Below, piece by piece: positions 35,548 to 47,975 of a stretch of DNA of 64,000 bases. This DNA comes from Saturnia japonica. Its lineage: Eukaryota > Arthropoda > Insecta > Lepidoptera > Saturniidae. Position 1 is the first letter of the stretch. Every line of letters begins with the position of its first letter. The stretch covers positions 1,550,001-1,614,000 of the forward strand of contig CM065314.1 in the NCBI GenBank assembly GCA_033032175.1. The letters run 5' to 3'. Position numbers and translations under genes: made by a program. The notes below the pieces were generated by a model. It was not told the origin of the DNA. It saw only the letters and a program-made list of their open reading frames with translations, and made no database searches.

Positions 35548-35749
35548 GTCATTCACACTGACGGTGGGTGTAGCCGCACGAATCCTGTGACGTGGCTTGG
35601 CGTCGCCGGTCAGAACTTACAAGTGCAAGTGAAACGAGAGCCACAACAGGTCCACGTGTCCGAGTTGGTCGCGGTCAAGTTGGAGCAAGCCTCCCCCGGG
35701 AACAAGCCCGATCACCCGAACCACGCAATCCCAGCGTCGCTCAACAACG
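35548..35749 (+). CDS. Coding exon 2 (residues 56-122 plus one base)
   Basis: Starts after a pyrimidine-rich acceptor (CTTTCCCAAG at 35538-35547) in phase 0 and ends at G|GTCAGT in phase 1. It encodes 67 residues and contributes the first base of a split Gly codon. Two SUMO-consensus tetrapeptides lie 15 residues apart: VKRE (K84, followed by Pro) and VKLE (K99). The remainder is hydrophilic and rich in Gln, Val and Pro, with no enzyme motif and no membrane segment. An overlapping open frame at 35592-35789 is a shadow. The intron to exon 3 is only 375 bp. Confidence 0.85.
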
Positions 35750-36124
35750 GTCAGTCGCGATTTATGTCAGCCTAGTACTTGAACAGTGATAACACGCGAG
35801 ACGGTAACATAACAACTGCAGACAGACTAATGCGAGAGATAGAAGATATTACTTATCTACTCTCTCTTGCAGATTCGCGGCTGGTAATTAAATAATAATG
35901 TAGTGTCTTATTTCCTTGTCCAACATATTATTCTACCTACATTCTATCCTTTTTTGAACGTATCTTTAAATTCACTTCTTTAATAAATAATATACTTTTT
36001 TACATTTTATGTGTGCCTAATATGATTTCATTATTTTACTTATATTAAAAAAAATTACACAAAAAGTTATTTGTATTTTTAATGTTTGTTAAAAAAATGT
36101 TGTAATTAAAAATACATTCCGTAG

Positions 36125-36229
36125 GTTCGATTCCGGTAGGGATAGCCGTTGCTAGGCAACGCGTGGGCGACGCTGGATTACTTGCCGCGCTCTCCCAAAA
36201 AGACAGCCAACAACGATTACACGATATTG
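36125..36229 (+). CDS. Coding exon 3 (residues 123-157 plus one base)
   Basis: A 105-bp exon between TTCCGTAG and GTAAGC. The first two bases complete the Gly codon from exon 2. The frame reads SIPVGIAVARQR, then a Leu/Ala-rich stretch (LLAALSQK) and a Gln/Arg segment ending LHDI, and leaves one base (G). The other two frames contain stops within 30 bases of the acceptor, so the phase is forced. The Leu/Ala/Gln stretch could form an amphipathic helix. This exon is the most family-specific part seen and the best query for homology searching. Confidence 0.85.
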
Positions 36230-38237
36230 GTAAGCGATAAAGTATATTATTATTGTTAACGATACATTTATTAATGTTATATTTACTTTGTTTAATAAAT
36301 TGAAGAATTTTTTTTCGACACTACATAAAGGCCAAACGTCATTGATACCAAGCCGTATTGTTTTAAGTAGGTAATATTAAATTAATTGACTTTATATTTA
36401 ACAACGTTACATTATATTATAGACATCGATATAATTATTATTATATCTACTAAAGTCTTTATTTAAAAAAAAACCGTCTTTAATTAAGTAGGTATACCGT
36501 TACACTCGATGCATATTATGGTTGTATATTTATAGTAGGTATACACATTTACCACGATTATACACTGTGGTATACTGAAGTAGTCGAATCACAAAGAATT
36601 CATTGAATATTGTTGAATATAGATTAGATACGAGTTGCGTGCTTCTGTGTAGAAACGGTCTTTATCTTCTGTAGGTATTCAACGCCGATGGCGGCTGATA
36701 GTTGCGTGGTTGCGTCATCTTTTGGGGCACAACCTTTCACGGTTTATGCGATCCTGGTAGCTCTATGTATTTACTATGATGCGCTCGGTAATGAAAAAAA
36801 AAAAGTAAATTAGTTTTATTTCAATGCCGAATTTAAAAAGTAAATGAACGAAAATTGATCCTATCTCAATCGCTATAAAGTACAAAATAGGATTTTCATA
36901 TATTTTTTACAAATTAACAGGCTGCTCCATTTTGTTGATGTTCGAAATTATAGGAATTTACTGCTAACCAAAATAAATTTCGGATAAACCTTATTAATAT
37001 TTTTGACATATTTATATTAAAGGAAAAATTGGATGTTAATACTATGTCTTTGTAACTTATGCGACCAACCTGCAAAATATCATCTTGTATTCATGGGTGG
37101 CAGTATACATGAAATACGCCATTAACGCCCGTTAACTTCTTTCATTTCTTGTCACTCAGTGGGTATACGAGTAGGCTATTGTTATTCGAGTTTACAAATA
37201 AGGCTAACGTATCGCATAGCTATAATATCCATAATCCAGAACCGAATGGTAGAATTCTTGCTTTGCAAATTTAATTGAACGAAGTTCAGTCGCAAGTTGT
37301 AGAAACTTAACACATTTGCATCATGCAAAATGAGGATGTTATACGTATTATGTACCTAGATATACTTTGATGAAGGTTCTGATATTTGTAATAAATCTTT
37401 TGAATTGTAATAATGCTGTTTTGCATCGGTATCGGACTCATAATTACAGTTATTGTAGATTAAACATATCAAATTATGTGATAAGTACGTACAAAGGGTG
37501 GCCTTAATGTTGACAGCAATCTATTCCAGGCAACCTTTACGTGGGAATGTTCTAGAAAGATAAACTGATATAGTACATGTGTAACGTAATAATATAGGCA
37601 CTAAAATACAACATATGCGCTAGTTAAGTGTAATTACTAAGAGTAGAATATATGTAAATAATACAGAGAACCTTTTTTTTTTAAATTGATGGATCTTTTT
37701 TCTTGATATGCTCTGTGAAATAATTCCGTAAACTGATTAGATCCTATGATCTATTTCAATATATGTAAAACCTTTGAAATAAAATTATTTAAATAATATT
37801 GCTAACAATGTAAATAGGTATGTCAAGTACTTATAGATAAAACTAATTTCCTTGCAGTTTGAAATATTGTGGTTTTCCTTTAAATTACCTAGAATTTTAT
37901 AAACACCGTAATAATTTATTTATACTTTATCAGCCTTATTAATAAACGTAGACTAGAGCAGTATTAACTTTACTCCCAGTATTAAGTCAATACTAACCAT
38001 TTTTTGTATTAATAAACACGAAGTAAGGTATGATGAGTAAGCTAATCCGACTCTACTCTCGGAATAAAAGTTATACCTTCCAGCTACCTAGTTTAGTGCC
38101 GGTTTAAACTATGGCCGCCCGTCCGTAATCGTATTTTGACAACTTTGAACTTTCGTTTTGTAGTTTAGTAGATGAGTTGATTGTGTGGTGTTTATTTCGA
38201 ATAATTTTATTAAATTATTAAGATTAATTGACTAAAT

Positions 38238-38285
38238 ATGAGCCAAAAACGCAATCGCTCAGTTAATTGGGATGAGGAAGAAAAG
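38238..38285 (+). pseudogene. First exon of a Myb/SANT-like (Harbinger accessory) protein
   Basis: The ATG in AAATATGAG starts MSQKRNRSVNWDEEEK, directly followed by a good donor (AAG|GTAAGG at 38286). An N-terminal basic patch followed by NWxEEEK is characteristic of the Myb/SANT-like DNA-binding proteins encoded by Harbinger transposons and their domesticated relatives. Only 16 codons are visible and no continuation exon was found, so it is a truncated remnant. Confidence 0.55.
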
Positions 38286-38310
38286 GTAAGGTAAGATTTC
38301 AAATTTATAA

Positions 38311-38418
38311 TTAATCTGATTCCGTTGTATTAATGATAGTAATAAAATTAATTTCGTTTATTATTTCATCAACTTCTTCCAGTAGCCTCAGATTAACGTT
38401 ATAATAATCTCTATCCAT
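38311..38418 (-). pseudogene. Possible Harbinger transposase N-terminus
   Basis: Reading leftwards from an ATG at 38418, the frame starts MDRDYYNVNLRLLEEVDEIINE and stops at 38311. The acidic, Leu/Ile-rich start resembles the N-terminus of PIF-type transposases, and its position opposite the SANT-like exon fits. No DDE motif is present; the open frame continues upstream to 38598 but that part looks like 5' UTR. Identification is tentative. Confidence 0.35.
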
Positions 38419-39189
38419 CGATCTCCATCGATTGAAGATAAAAAATTGAAAACTATAATTGGAACGAAGTTCCTTACGGCAGGCTTGAAGGAGATAGGAT
38501 TTTGCTGCGCGACCGAACTGAAAAAAATGTGATAGTAAAATCGTAAGAAAAAGTCCGTGGAATAAAACCGTTAAATGAGACGTGCGCAGGCGCGACATTC
38601 GTATACACGAGCGAGTAGTGTATAATACCTTTTTTTGTATTGTAATTATTTCTATTTCTATGTAATATTATGTTATCAAAAAAAATAAAGAGACATATTT
38701 TGTTATTTTAATTGATAATTTGTATTACGATTTTTTTTATTTTACGTAATTTATTATTTCCTAAAATACTGAATTTCCTAAATACTTTCCTGTACTTAAA
38801 TAAAAACTAATTAGCAAAATTTAAGAGAAAAATCAAGAAAACCTACATAAAATTGAGCACGATTTTTTTTTGCAAATTGTGTCGATTCTACATTAGCCGA
38901 AAGAACTTCGTTCCTACCTGGTGTCCCACGACACGACATTCTTTAATCTGTCAGTATCAATAGTTTCATTCGTTTTAGTTCACTGACTCATTCTTTTTAC
39001 TTTTAAATTCAAGCGTGTTGCCATAGTTAGACCTTAGTCTAGGGTATAAGGAAAGTATTGCTAATCCGACGTAACTCCATGTTTATTAATAGCATTTTAA
39101 AATCGAAGTTAATACTTCGTTATACTCGGAGTAACTAGTCTAGGTGTAAGGTCGGAATAAGGTTAGGTTAGACCATTTTTATTAATAAG

Positions 39190-40949
39190 ACAGTGTATGT
39201 CTATTATCTAATATTTTACTATAAACGGTATTTTAATACCCAGCATTAACCCAGAGGTATTATAAATAAAGTATCACGAATACTTGCTTAGTAATTAAAT
39301 ACCATTATTGAATAGTATATAACGTTTTGTATACCTCTATTAATTCATAAAAACAGAATCTAATTAGAATATTTATATAAATCGTAAGGTCAGGTTCAGC
39401 ATTTGTTTTATGGTCTCAGTAAAAAAAAGCGTTGGTAATAAAAATAGTAAACTCAGTAGTACGTGAAAAAGACGTTTATGATTAGACGAAATATAAATTA
39501 GCCTTATTATGATTTTGATGCCAAATTAAATCAACGTTTCTGTTATAACAATGATAAATGATAAAGTATAGAAAAGGTTAAAAATACCAGCTTAATAAAA
39601 AAGAACAGTGCAAATACAGATTATAAAACTTAATCTAGGATATGAATTACTTAAAATGGTATTCAGTACATAGTGAACCTTTACAGAACACTGTCAAAAA
39701 GGTTTAGAGTTAACTTTTACTATGATGTGTTAACTACACCGGCCGTGGTTGAGTAGGTAATTCATATTTGATTTACTTACGCATTCATAAACATTGTTTT
39801 AATGTGAAGTTTGCAATGGCCTTTGAAAATGAGATTTATGATACAATTTTCAAAAGGGCTTATATCTAACAATTATATGATAATCAGGCAATCCGGTCCC
39901 GTTTGCAACGATAGAACATAATTTATGTACTTAGATACTTACCTAGTGTTGTAACTAATCGTTGGAATTGTATTGTGGATTGTGGGACAATAATGAAAAT
40001 CTAGCTTTTTATTAATATAATTGCCTTAAATATACTTTAGTGTAGTTTCTCGAGATCATTTATAATATGTAGATTATTATTATAAAGAGGAAAACTTTCT
40101 ATGTTTGATGCAACTAATTTGATTATAGAAATTCATTTGGGTAATAATAGAAAGCTGAATTAATTATTCTTGAGTAATAATATATGTATACCGTGACCAT
40201 TACTTTTTTCATTAATGCGGGACACCTAAAGAATTTTGTAATATATATTTTTTTAATAATTTTTTATTATAAAACGAGCACATGGTAATACTTTATACTA
40301 AGGTAATAATAAGTACCTACCTAAGTAAATAAAATAATTGTAATGTCTAATCATTTACTTTTATATTTATTGTCGGAGCTAATCAGTCTTAAAATATCGG
40401 GTCCGGTTTTCGAGAAGAATGCAGCTGATTACATGGTTTGTTGATGTTGGTCTTGGTAATCGAAATAGATTTCAAGAGTGCGACACTTGGCTGTGGTTTT
40501 TACTCCTGCATATTTTATTCATTTGGGAAAAAACGTACTCTATAATTATACGAAAGTTCTTACAGCTAAGATGGTTAACACGAAAGTGTTTATTTAATTT
40601 AAAATTGATATATTATCTAATCTAATATAATAATAATCTAATATAATATCGAATTTCATACCTTATAATTATTTATATTAGTGTTTGGTTTGTTTGCGAA
40701 AGGGGACATTTTAACTTTCACTGGGGATAGCGGGACAGACTGCCTGAAAGCGAGATTGTCCCGCCTAAAGCAGAAGGTATGGTTACTTTATATATGTAGG
40801 ATATTTTTGTTGCTACTAGTTTTCTATTATAATTAACGTAAATGAGGGCGCTTTTGACAAACTGGGTGACATCTTCTGATATCGAAAAATGCCGCTATGT
40901 CTGCCTTTATAACCAATATGTACTGTACTGTCCACGATGACGTGTCATG
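39190..40949. other. Intron 5 segment with no assigned feature
   Basis: Very AT-rich. Short open frames are random in appearance. Confidence 0.3.
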
Positions 40950-41345
40950 CCGAAACATAGACGCCAAAGAAATTGTGTACAAAATGAGAGTTGCATAACG
41001 AGCAATGGAGCGTGTCTTATTCGGCATCACATTTAGTGATAGGGTTACAAATACGGATATAGGGGGGAAAAAAACACGAAAGTTATATCCTCGATATTAG
41101 TGTTACAACACGAATGGCGTTGGGCAAGTCACTTAGCCAGATGTTTTATGCTAGCGCCAAGTGACATAGATCCTTAACGGAATGGTTGCCGATAGAGATC
41201 AAACGGAGTGTAGGAAGACCGGTGGCGAGATAGGCCGACGACTTCAGAAATCCGACAACTTGTCGGAAAGACCTGCACGAGGCTGGTACAAGGACAGATG
41301 AATTCCATAAATGGAGGCCTTGAGAAAGCTCTCCAGGACGATGAT
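40950..41345 (+). pseudogene. RTE-type LINE C-terminal remnant
   Basis: Fragments in order: RAMERVLFGITFSDR (about 41001-41040), NTDI, then RSVGRPVAR (about 41206-41232), ADDFRN, and a decayed WR...ESSPGR end. The MER.xLG.xL.DR and RRSVGRP.xRWxDD motifs belong to RTE-clade proteins. Several stops and frame changes. Confidence 0.6.
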
Positions 41346-42717
41346 AAAGTTACGGGGCGTTGCTAGTTGCATATATTTCAAAAACTGTCTTAAAATATAA
41401 GGACCACATTAAGAGTTATGAGATCTGTCTCTGACAACATTTTCCATGTTGGTTGAGTTAATGCGATTCAGTTTCGGCCGCATCTTCACTTTTTATCAGG
41501 TGACATCAAGCGTTTCCAGTTCACCAAATTTAAATTCAAAAATAAAAGTAAAATTTAAAAGTATGTACGTGAATGCATTTATTATTTATGTTTATCGTTT
41601 CGATAACATTTTATACGCTTATAAAGTAAAATATCGGTTAGTATACAATACAGCTAACAAGTGAGCTGGTTAATTGCTTTGCAGGTGGCTTTCGTAACGT
41701 AATTGTATTTAAAGGAGGACATTATAAGGGTTTTTAATTCAATGACTGTTTTTAAACAACTTTAATATTTTATAGTATTTCTATTTTAAAGAAGTAGTAG
41801 TAATAGTCGTCACGAGATTTCATTTTTTTAACATCTTACTTGATTTATAACTTCTATTAGAACTGAGCAATACACTCACTGTTACTAGTAGATGTTTTTC
41901 TTTCACCGTGCATAATGAAGAATTCTAATGTCATATAAAAAAAAATCTTGAACTCTTTAGATAAAAAGAAATGATACATTTTAACACTTAAAGTGCTAAG
42001 ATAAATTTAGACATAGCCAAAAAAACTTAAGAATCATATGCAACAGTAGTCTAAATATTGGTATAAAGTTTTGAGAATAATTGCATTTAAATCAAATCCC
42101 GTTTTTTGGAAACAGTTTGTACTAACACGGAAATTTAATAAAATTGATTGTGAAAAAAGTAATTCATAATATAATTTTAAAGTAACACACGTGATTATAT
42201 ATGATCACTTATTATAATCAGTGAGTACAATGTATGTAGATAACGCTGAAACAGTTTAATACATCGGTTAATTGTTATTGTACTTTGAAACACACATCGG
42301 GACTATTAAACAATGGTAATTTACCTGCTGCGTACCGGCTCGTTGTACTGTTATAAATATTAATTTTATTACGCATTATAGTGGTTTTAATTATTTTAAT
42401 TAAGTCTACCAATCACGCAATATGTACTCGGGTACAAGTAATTTAATGACGTTATTAATGAATACGGTTGGGTGATTTTTGTATTTAAAGTTGTTATGTG
42501 TTTTGACAGCGATAAATTAATTGTAACTGTTAAAGAAAGACTGCGTATTCTGTAGTTTGAAAACAGTTCTTCTGGCATGGATGGATCCCTCGAGATCGCT
42601 ACTTATGCACTACTTCACCAGCATACCCACACAGTGAGAAACATACGTTCTGGCCGTTTTTATTTTCTCATATAGAAAACAATTGATAAATAAATATGTA
42701 TAGTTAGTTAGATCGAA

Positions 42718-42850
42718 TGTAAGCCCAAGACACCTTTGCGGCTGTTGCCATTTTGGCTAAATGCTTTCTACGCTGGCTACAAAGCTAGGTGAAGCTGCCA
42801 ACAATGTTGTTTAGGCCGAAAAGTTTGAGAACGGCTTGCTTAAATAATCT
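42718..42850 (+). repeat. Interspersed repeat family B, partial
   Basis: Carries the GTTGCCATTTTGGC, AATGCTTTCTACGCTGGC and AGGTGAAGCTGCCAA blocks in family order. Confidence 0.5.
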
Positions 42851-43604
42851 TACACTATTAATGAGGCTTACTTCGCTCTCATAATGAACAAGAAAAAGGC
42901 GGGCGGTTCATAATATGATGGTTATTTCTCGAATAGTGGGAATATCCACTTTCCAGTATCGTAATGTATGTGGTTTGAATTAAGATTTACTATCTAATAA
43001 TATGTGTGAAGCTGGAAGTATATTCACACAAAGGCAGCGATTTAGCTATTAAATGTATATTAATGACTTTGTTGTTCTGTCTGTAGATACATGTAATTTA
43101 TTCCAAATTTTCTTAATAAACATATTATGTTACAAAAGACATTGATCATGAATATGATATATTTTTAATGCTGTCTGTCTGGTTTATATGTCTTTAATGT
43201 TCGAATATTAGTTAAAAACGTCTTAACTGATATTTATGATCATGGGAAGCTTATTTTATTTCTCAATTGATAGGTTTAGATTATAGTTTTAGAAATCCTA
43301 AAAAAATGAATAAAATTCAATTTTTGTAAATTCCGAGCCGATTTTGATAAAATTTATTACACGGGAAGTATAAGTCATTCCTAAGTTTATATGATATAAG
43401 AATGATCAGTAATATCAGTAAAAATAATGACTGCGTAATAAACACTCGCTCATAAAATTATAATTAATGTTATTTACTGCTACTACTATTATTTAACTTG
43501 TAACAACAGTTAATCATGTTTATAAAAAAAGAAACTTGATTACTAACTGCAGCAGGCTAACAATGATAAAAATATAGTTCTCATTTAATGTAATTTACGT
43601 ATGA

Positions 43605-43790
43605 GGGCATGTTGATTGTCGAGATACATGGCCTCGGTCCCGTTCACCGACGCGTTCAGATAGCATCGCGAAAGCGGACTCATATTATCGCGTTAGTTAA
43701 AAAACAGTCGCGTCGCTGCGAAAACGCACCCGGCTCGAGCCAATTACATGCTAATCACTGTTGTACAATTACAATAAATTGCCGGCGCGG
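43605..43790. promoter_or_regulatory. CpG-rich patch in intron 5
   Basis: Many TCGCG and CGCG motifs with CGCACCCGGCTCGAGCC and ATGCTAAT near 43748. The 112-codon open frame through it (43609-43947) has no protein-like features. Confidence 0.25.
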
Positions 43791-44745
43791 TCGCCTTTAT
43801 GACTTCATGAATTTTACACTGCGTAAAATAAAATACAGATTTTTTTTTCCTATTCAGTTTTTACGAACATGCTGTATGTGCGTCAGCGTGGCGTTTAATG
43901 CGAGCGCGGCATGCGAACTTTCGAAAATAGATTGCTTCGTTAGTTGAGTTGTATTTTTCTTTGTTTCGATAGAATTGGGTTCTGCAGGTTTATTGTGTAA
44001 AGGATTATTCTTTCTACTTTGCTCTTTTCGTATCCAATTTATAATGGAGAGAAACCAGATACAACCTTACATTTCGTCTCTTTACACATTATATAGTTTT
44101 ATAATACACACATAAAATTTATATAAAAAATGTAAGGTTGTTTTATTAACGTAATTTCACAAACGGCTATTTGCAATCAAAGCTTGTGTTGTGGTAACTA
44201 CACAGCTAATATACATACATATATAGATATTTAACACCCAGATATTGATTTAACTGACACTAAATACTTATCACACAAAAGACAATCATCGGATCGAATC
44301 CGCGAACTATCGGCTCAATGGTAGGTAGGGGTACTAATGCGCCACGGGGCCTGTCAATCACTCTTTCGGTTAAAGGCGCTGTTTGTGAATGTATGAAAAA
44401 AGAATGAATCTTTTACAGTAGGTATGTGCAAACTATAAGATAAAGCTTAAATAGGAGGAAGCTTGTACACACTTTAGTTTTCAACCAGATTGTAGTAGGT
44501 ACAGGTTTAAGAATGTATTGCCGTTAAATTGATGCAGTCCAAGAAGTATACGCGACGTTATATCAAGCAAGGTGTATCAAATATACGTGTAAAGCGACAT
44601 TTACCCTCGAGAAGTAAAGTTGAATTACCTAACAAAACTTTCTCGCTCATACCCTTTAAAGCATAGGTTAATATTGAATTCTAAAATAAGAAAGAATATT
44701 CTAGAAATGATTTCCCAGATGCAATAGGTGTTTTTTTTTCTCTGA

Positions 44746-45003
44746 CTGACTATACTGTTAGCTATTAGGGCCCTGGAGCCTCAGACGGCTTGAACAGCTT
44801 CACCGTAACTCGGGGGCGAGCGTTTAAGGCACTCAGTCGCGAAAGTATCAACTCGCTCAAGGGTGCCCAAGCGGTCGGACCTCGTCTTGGGCGGTTGCCG
44901 TGATTGCAATGAAGTCGCGATCTGGCTAATTCCCTATCCGTAAATTCGAGCTAACTAACATATACCCTATTCACCCTGCCTCCTGGGAAGAAGGAAGGAA
45001 CAT
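44746..45003 (-). repeat. Interspersed repeat family B, copy 2
   Basis: The best full-length match to 21240-21503, in opposite orientation: GGGCCCTGGAGCC, CTTCACCGTAACTCGGGGGCG, TGCCTCCTGGGAAG. Confidence 0.65.
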
Positions 45004-47315
45004 GTGTTTGTGTGTTTAGTGATTTGAAAATACAATAGGTGTTTTGTATTTCTCGTCTATTTTATACCACACTCGACTTGGAAATCTATCGCCAATTAAC
45101 TCTTGGTAATTTCCGTCAATTAAATTTGAACTATAAAATGTACAATGTAGGTAAGTATATTAAGGTTATAGATTATATGCTTTCACGCTATGACCCTAAA
45201 GAGCAGAATAGTAACCATGAAAGTCAAGCAATTTGGCAAGTTACAGACGAATACGGGAAATGGTAATGAACGATGGAGTATTTGGTCAGCTATCCTTGCG
45301 TCAAATGTGTCACGACATATCTACATTATAAAAATTTCAATGAGTTATCACAAACTGACAGATACATTTTAATGGCTTGTTTACTAGCGCATAAATTATC
45401 ACAGCTATGAAACAGTCCACGGTCTTCATTCACACGTCCTCGACATATACCACCCGTCTGTCTCTCTTGCACGTAGCGTTTTAATTATATGCTTAAGTGA
45501 GATGTGCATAAAACAAAACTGTTAAGCGTAGTAATAATGATGTAGACGTAGGTATTAGGTGAATGTTGAATAACCATGAAATGATCACGAGCTAACACGA
45601 GATGCCCGGACAAATAATGGCTTGGGTTACTGCAAATATCAGGTTAGTTCCATTCGTTGTAAACAGAGGAATTCATTGCAGAATACATACTTGAAATATA
45701 AGGCCAAGTTACGTTATCTTGCAAGCTTTTATGAAATAGTCTTGTTACATTATACCTAGGTATTTGTGTGTTCCAAGTTTGAAATTTTACGTTTGGTATC
45801 TATGGTATTTTCTGTAAAAAATACTCATACTTAAACAAACACTAACTTAGACAGTAATTTGATATCCCAAATATTGAATTTTAAATATGTAAAATATAAT
45901 GACGATCGGTTTAGAAATTTTTTACTGTATTCTATGAAATACTAAGTGGACTTAATATAGTATAATACTTTCTCCGGAGTGCACGCAATAACTTTTCAAA
46001 ATTTCATCGCAATCGGATAAATGGTTTAGGAACGTATAGGGACAAACAAACAAACGTTCATATCTGCATAGGTATTACTTATCAAGGATCATACAATTAA
46101 GCAATATTTAATGTTTTATAAATATAGACGCGTTATACCTACTCTCATTGCACAGATATTGTTATCAGAATGCGGTAACAAAAGTTAAAGGAAATCACAG
46201 TGTAAGGCGGAGGAAACTCTGTTGTCAAAAAGAATAAAATTTTCTCCTCGCTCACGCCTGTATCAATGCCCTATCTACACAAAAAATAACATGTACCTAG
46301 TGGGTTTTAGTGTTTTCCGAAATCATGTATCTATCGATGTGTACCGCATTTTATGTTTTTTAATGCTAAGTAGGTAATTCACATTTTTCGCTTGTTAACT
46401 TTTCTACGGACATTTATTGGTTTTGGGCCCGAGTTTATAATGCAGTTATTATAAAGTAACTGATTAGTTATTTTGTTACTGTTTGCGCTTTGTACAGCCA
46501 GTAGGAATATTTCCAATCAAGCGGAGTGTGTTAATACCAGCCCACAGCATCCCACGGTCCCGGTCGCGTCGCGCGTCGCGCCGTCAGAAACATTTGGCTT
46601 GCTTCCCGCCTGACTCACGTAGGGTTGGCTGTAGTTAAATGTTTTATTTAGGCCTCTTTTTTTTTGTTTGCTTACGTCTTGTCTGTTATTGTTATAATGT
46701 GTTTAGTCTTCACAATGCTGAGAAAAATCTCAAGCCTGACAGTAGCATTGCAAAGTGGATTAATATATATAAATTAGCAAACATGTGCAAACTCTGGGAT
46801 TCGTAAACTCTATGGTACATGTCGCCCTCAGGTTTAAACTAGGAACCATTAAATTCAAATTTAAATGACGTTTATATAAATGGAGTTGCATTAATGCGGA
46901 TTTTATTGTAACTAGTTATTAAAAATCTGAGTAAAACACATAAATTTACATTTTTTCCTACTCCTTACATTCGTTAATTCTTATACTGAGGATATAGGTA
47001 CATTTTTGCATTGTATATGTTCGTTACATTACAAAAAAAATGTTTGTTATGTTGTTCACATATTTACGCACACATTTATAACACTAAAGCTAATCAATAG
47101 CTCTTAAAAAAAGATAGTCGGTTGAAAAACGAGATAGGTACTAAACTGTTTTGTCTTTCTCTATTTATATATTTTATTATATGTATTTTACTTTGGAAAT
47201 ATATTTGGTACATTGATGGATTGCTGCCTCAATATGCAAAAAGTAACTAATTTATGTAGGAAGTGGGATAACAGAAAACAACACAAATGAGTTCATAGGA
47301 ATCGTTTTCTCTTTT
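45004..47315. other. Intron 5 segment
   Basis: Apart from the CpG patch at 46495, a piece near 45960-46080 (TTTCATCGCAATCGGATAAATGG) resembles a dispersed repeat tail. Otherwise nothing assignable. Confidence 0.3.
46495..46640. promoter_or_regulatory. CpG-rich patch in intron 5
   Basis: CGGTCGCGTCGCGCGTCGCG core at 46561-46580, flanked by GGAATATTTCC and TGACTCACG. No exon signals recognised. Confidence 0.25.
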
Positions 47316-47370
47316 GGAAAAATCGATTCATTGATTTCTCATTAGGAAAAATCGATTCATTGATTTACTG
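47316..47370. repeat. Two-copy tandem repeat with ATCGAT
   Basis: GGAAAAATCGATTCATTGATTT occurs twice, about 30 bp apart. ATCGAT/TTGAT resemble Cut- or TALE-homeodomain sites, but two copies are weak evidence of function. Confidence 0.5.
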
Positions 47371-47394
47371 TTGTTTTGTTTTTTACGATGTTCA

Positions 47395-47640
47395 CATCCC
47401 TACGTTGGAAGTCCTACAAAGACGGTTTCTCCCTCGCACAACGCGACCCTCGCCTGCCAGCTAGCAAGGGTCGGCCAAATTGACGCTTTATACATACCTC
47501 TTGTCCAGTGCTGCTTGCCTGGTACATTCCGCAATATTTCGGTCCGCATAACCCGCCGCGCCGCTAACCGCCTTCCACCAAAACCCCACCAACTAACTAA
47601 CTCGCAACTATTCTTCCTTCCATAGTGTGTAACATCATAT
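47395..47640. other. GC-rich segment, open in both directions
   Basis: Opposed open frames of 84 codons (47371-47625 + and 47400-47654 -) arise from low stop density. Neither shows a known motif. It could be a decayed repeat or a regulatory island. Confidence 0.25.
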
Positions 47641-47975
47641 AACATCATACACATAATAAATAAAAATACACTTTTATTTATTTTGCTTTAATATATTCAC
47701 TAATTAATTCCCATTAACAACAATATTATGTATGGGATGTTTATTCTTTTCACATATTTTTTATTATTTTACAAATTAACTTGGGTTCATAAATTTCTCA
47801 TATCAAGAATAGTATATGTGTACGTCACAACAGTCTAATCATACGGGTCTACAGAATATATATATATATATATATAGATGATTCACGACCAATTCGGCTA
47901 TTGTGAACGTCCCTGATTTATAAATTCGGTACTTGCCGACACATCTGTGCTATTTAAGTACATTTTAACCATAGA

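Larger units (their letters stand above)
37935..39189. mobile_element. PIF/Harbinger-like element, internally deleted
   Basis: Two arms of about 170 bp are imperfect inverted copies. Matching blocks occur in the same order from each end: CTTATTAATAAA at the tips, then AGACTAG, AGTATTAACTT, TATTAATAAACA, a GGATTAG/CTAATCC block, TTATACC and AACTATGGC. The left arm is 37935-38115; the right arm, read backwards, is 39189-39010. Between them are two convergent coding starts: a Myb/SANT-like first exon (+) and a probable transposase N-terminus (-). That is the layout of two-gene Harbinger elements, with the middle removed. Class assignment rests on this layout and the A/T-rich target, not on a catalytic domain. 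Confidence 0.6.

Noticed and set aside
35592..35789. 65-codon open frame overlapping coding exon 2
   Set aside because: Phase does not match the neighbouring exons; it is an out-of-frame shadow.
43609..43947. 112-codon open frame, the longest after those of transposons
   Set aside because: It lies over a CpG-rich patch with low stop density. No motif, splice-phase partner or conserved texture was seen.
47859..47876. TA run as a regulatory element
   Set aside because: An ordinary dinucleotide microsatellite.
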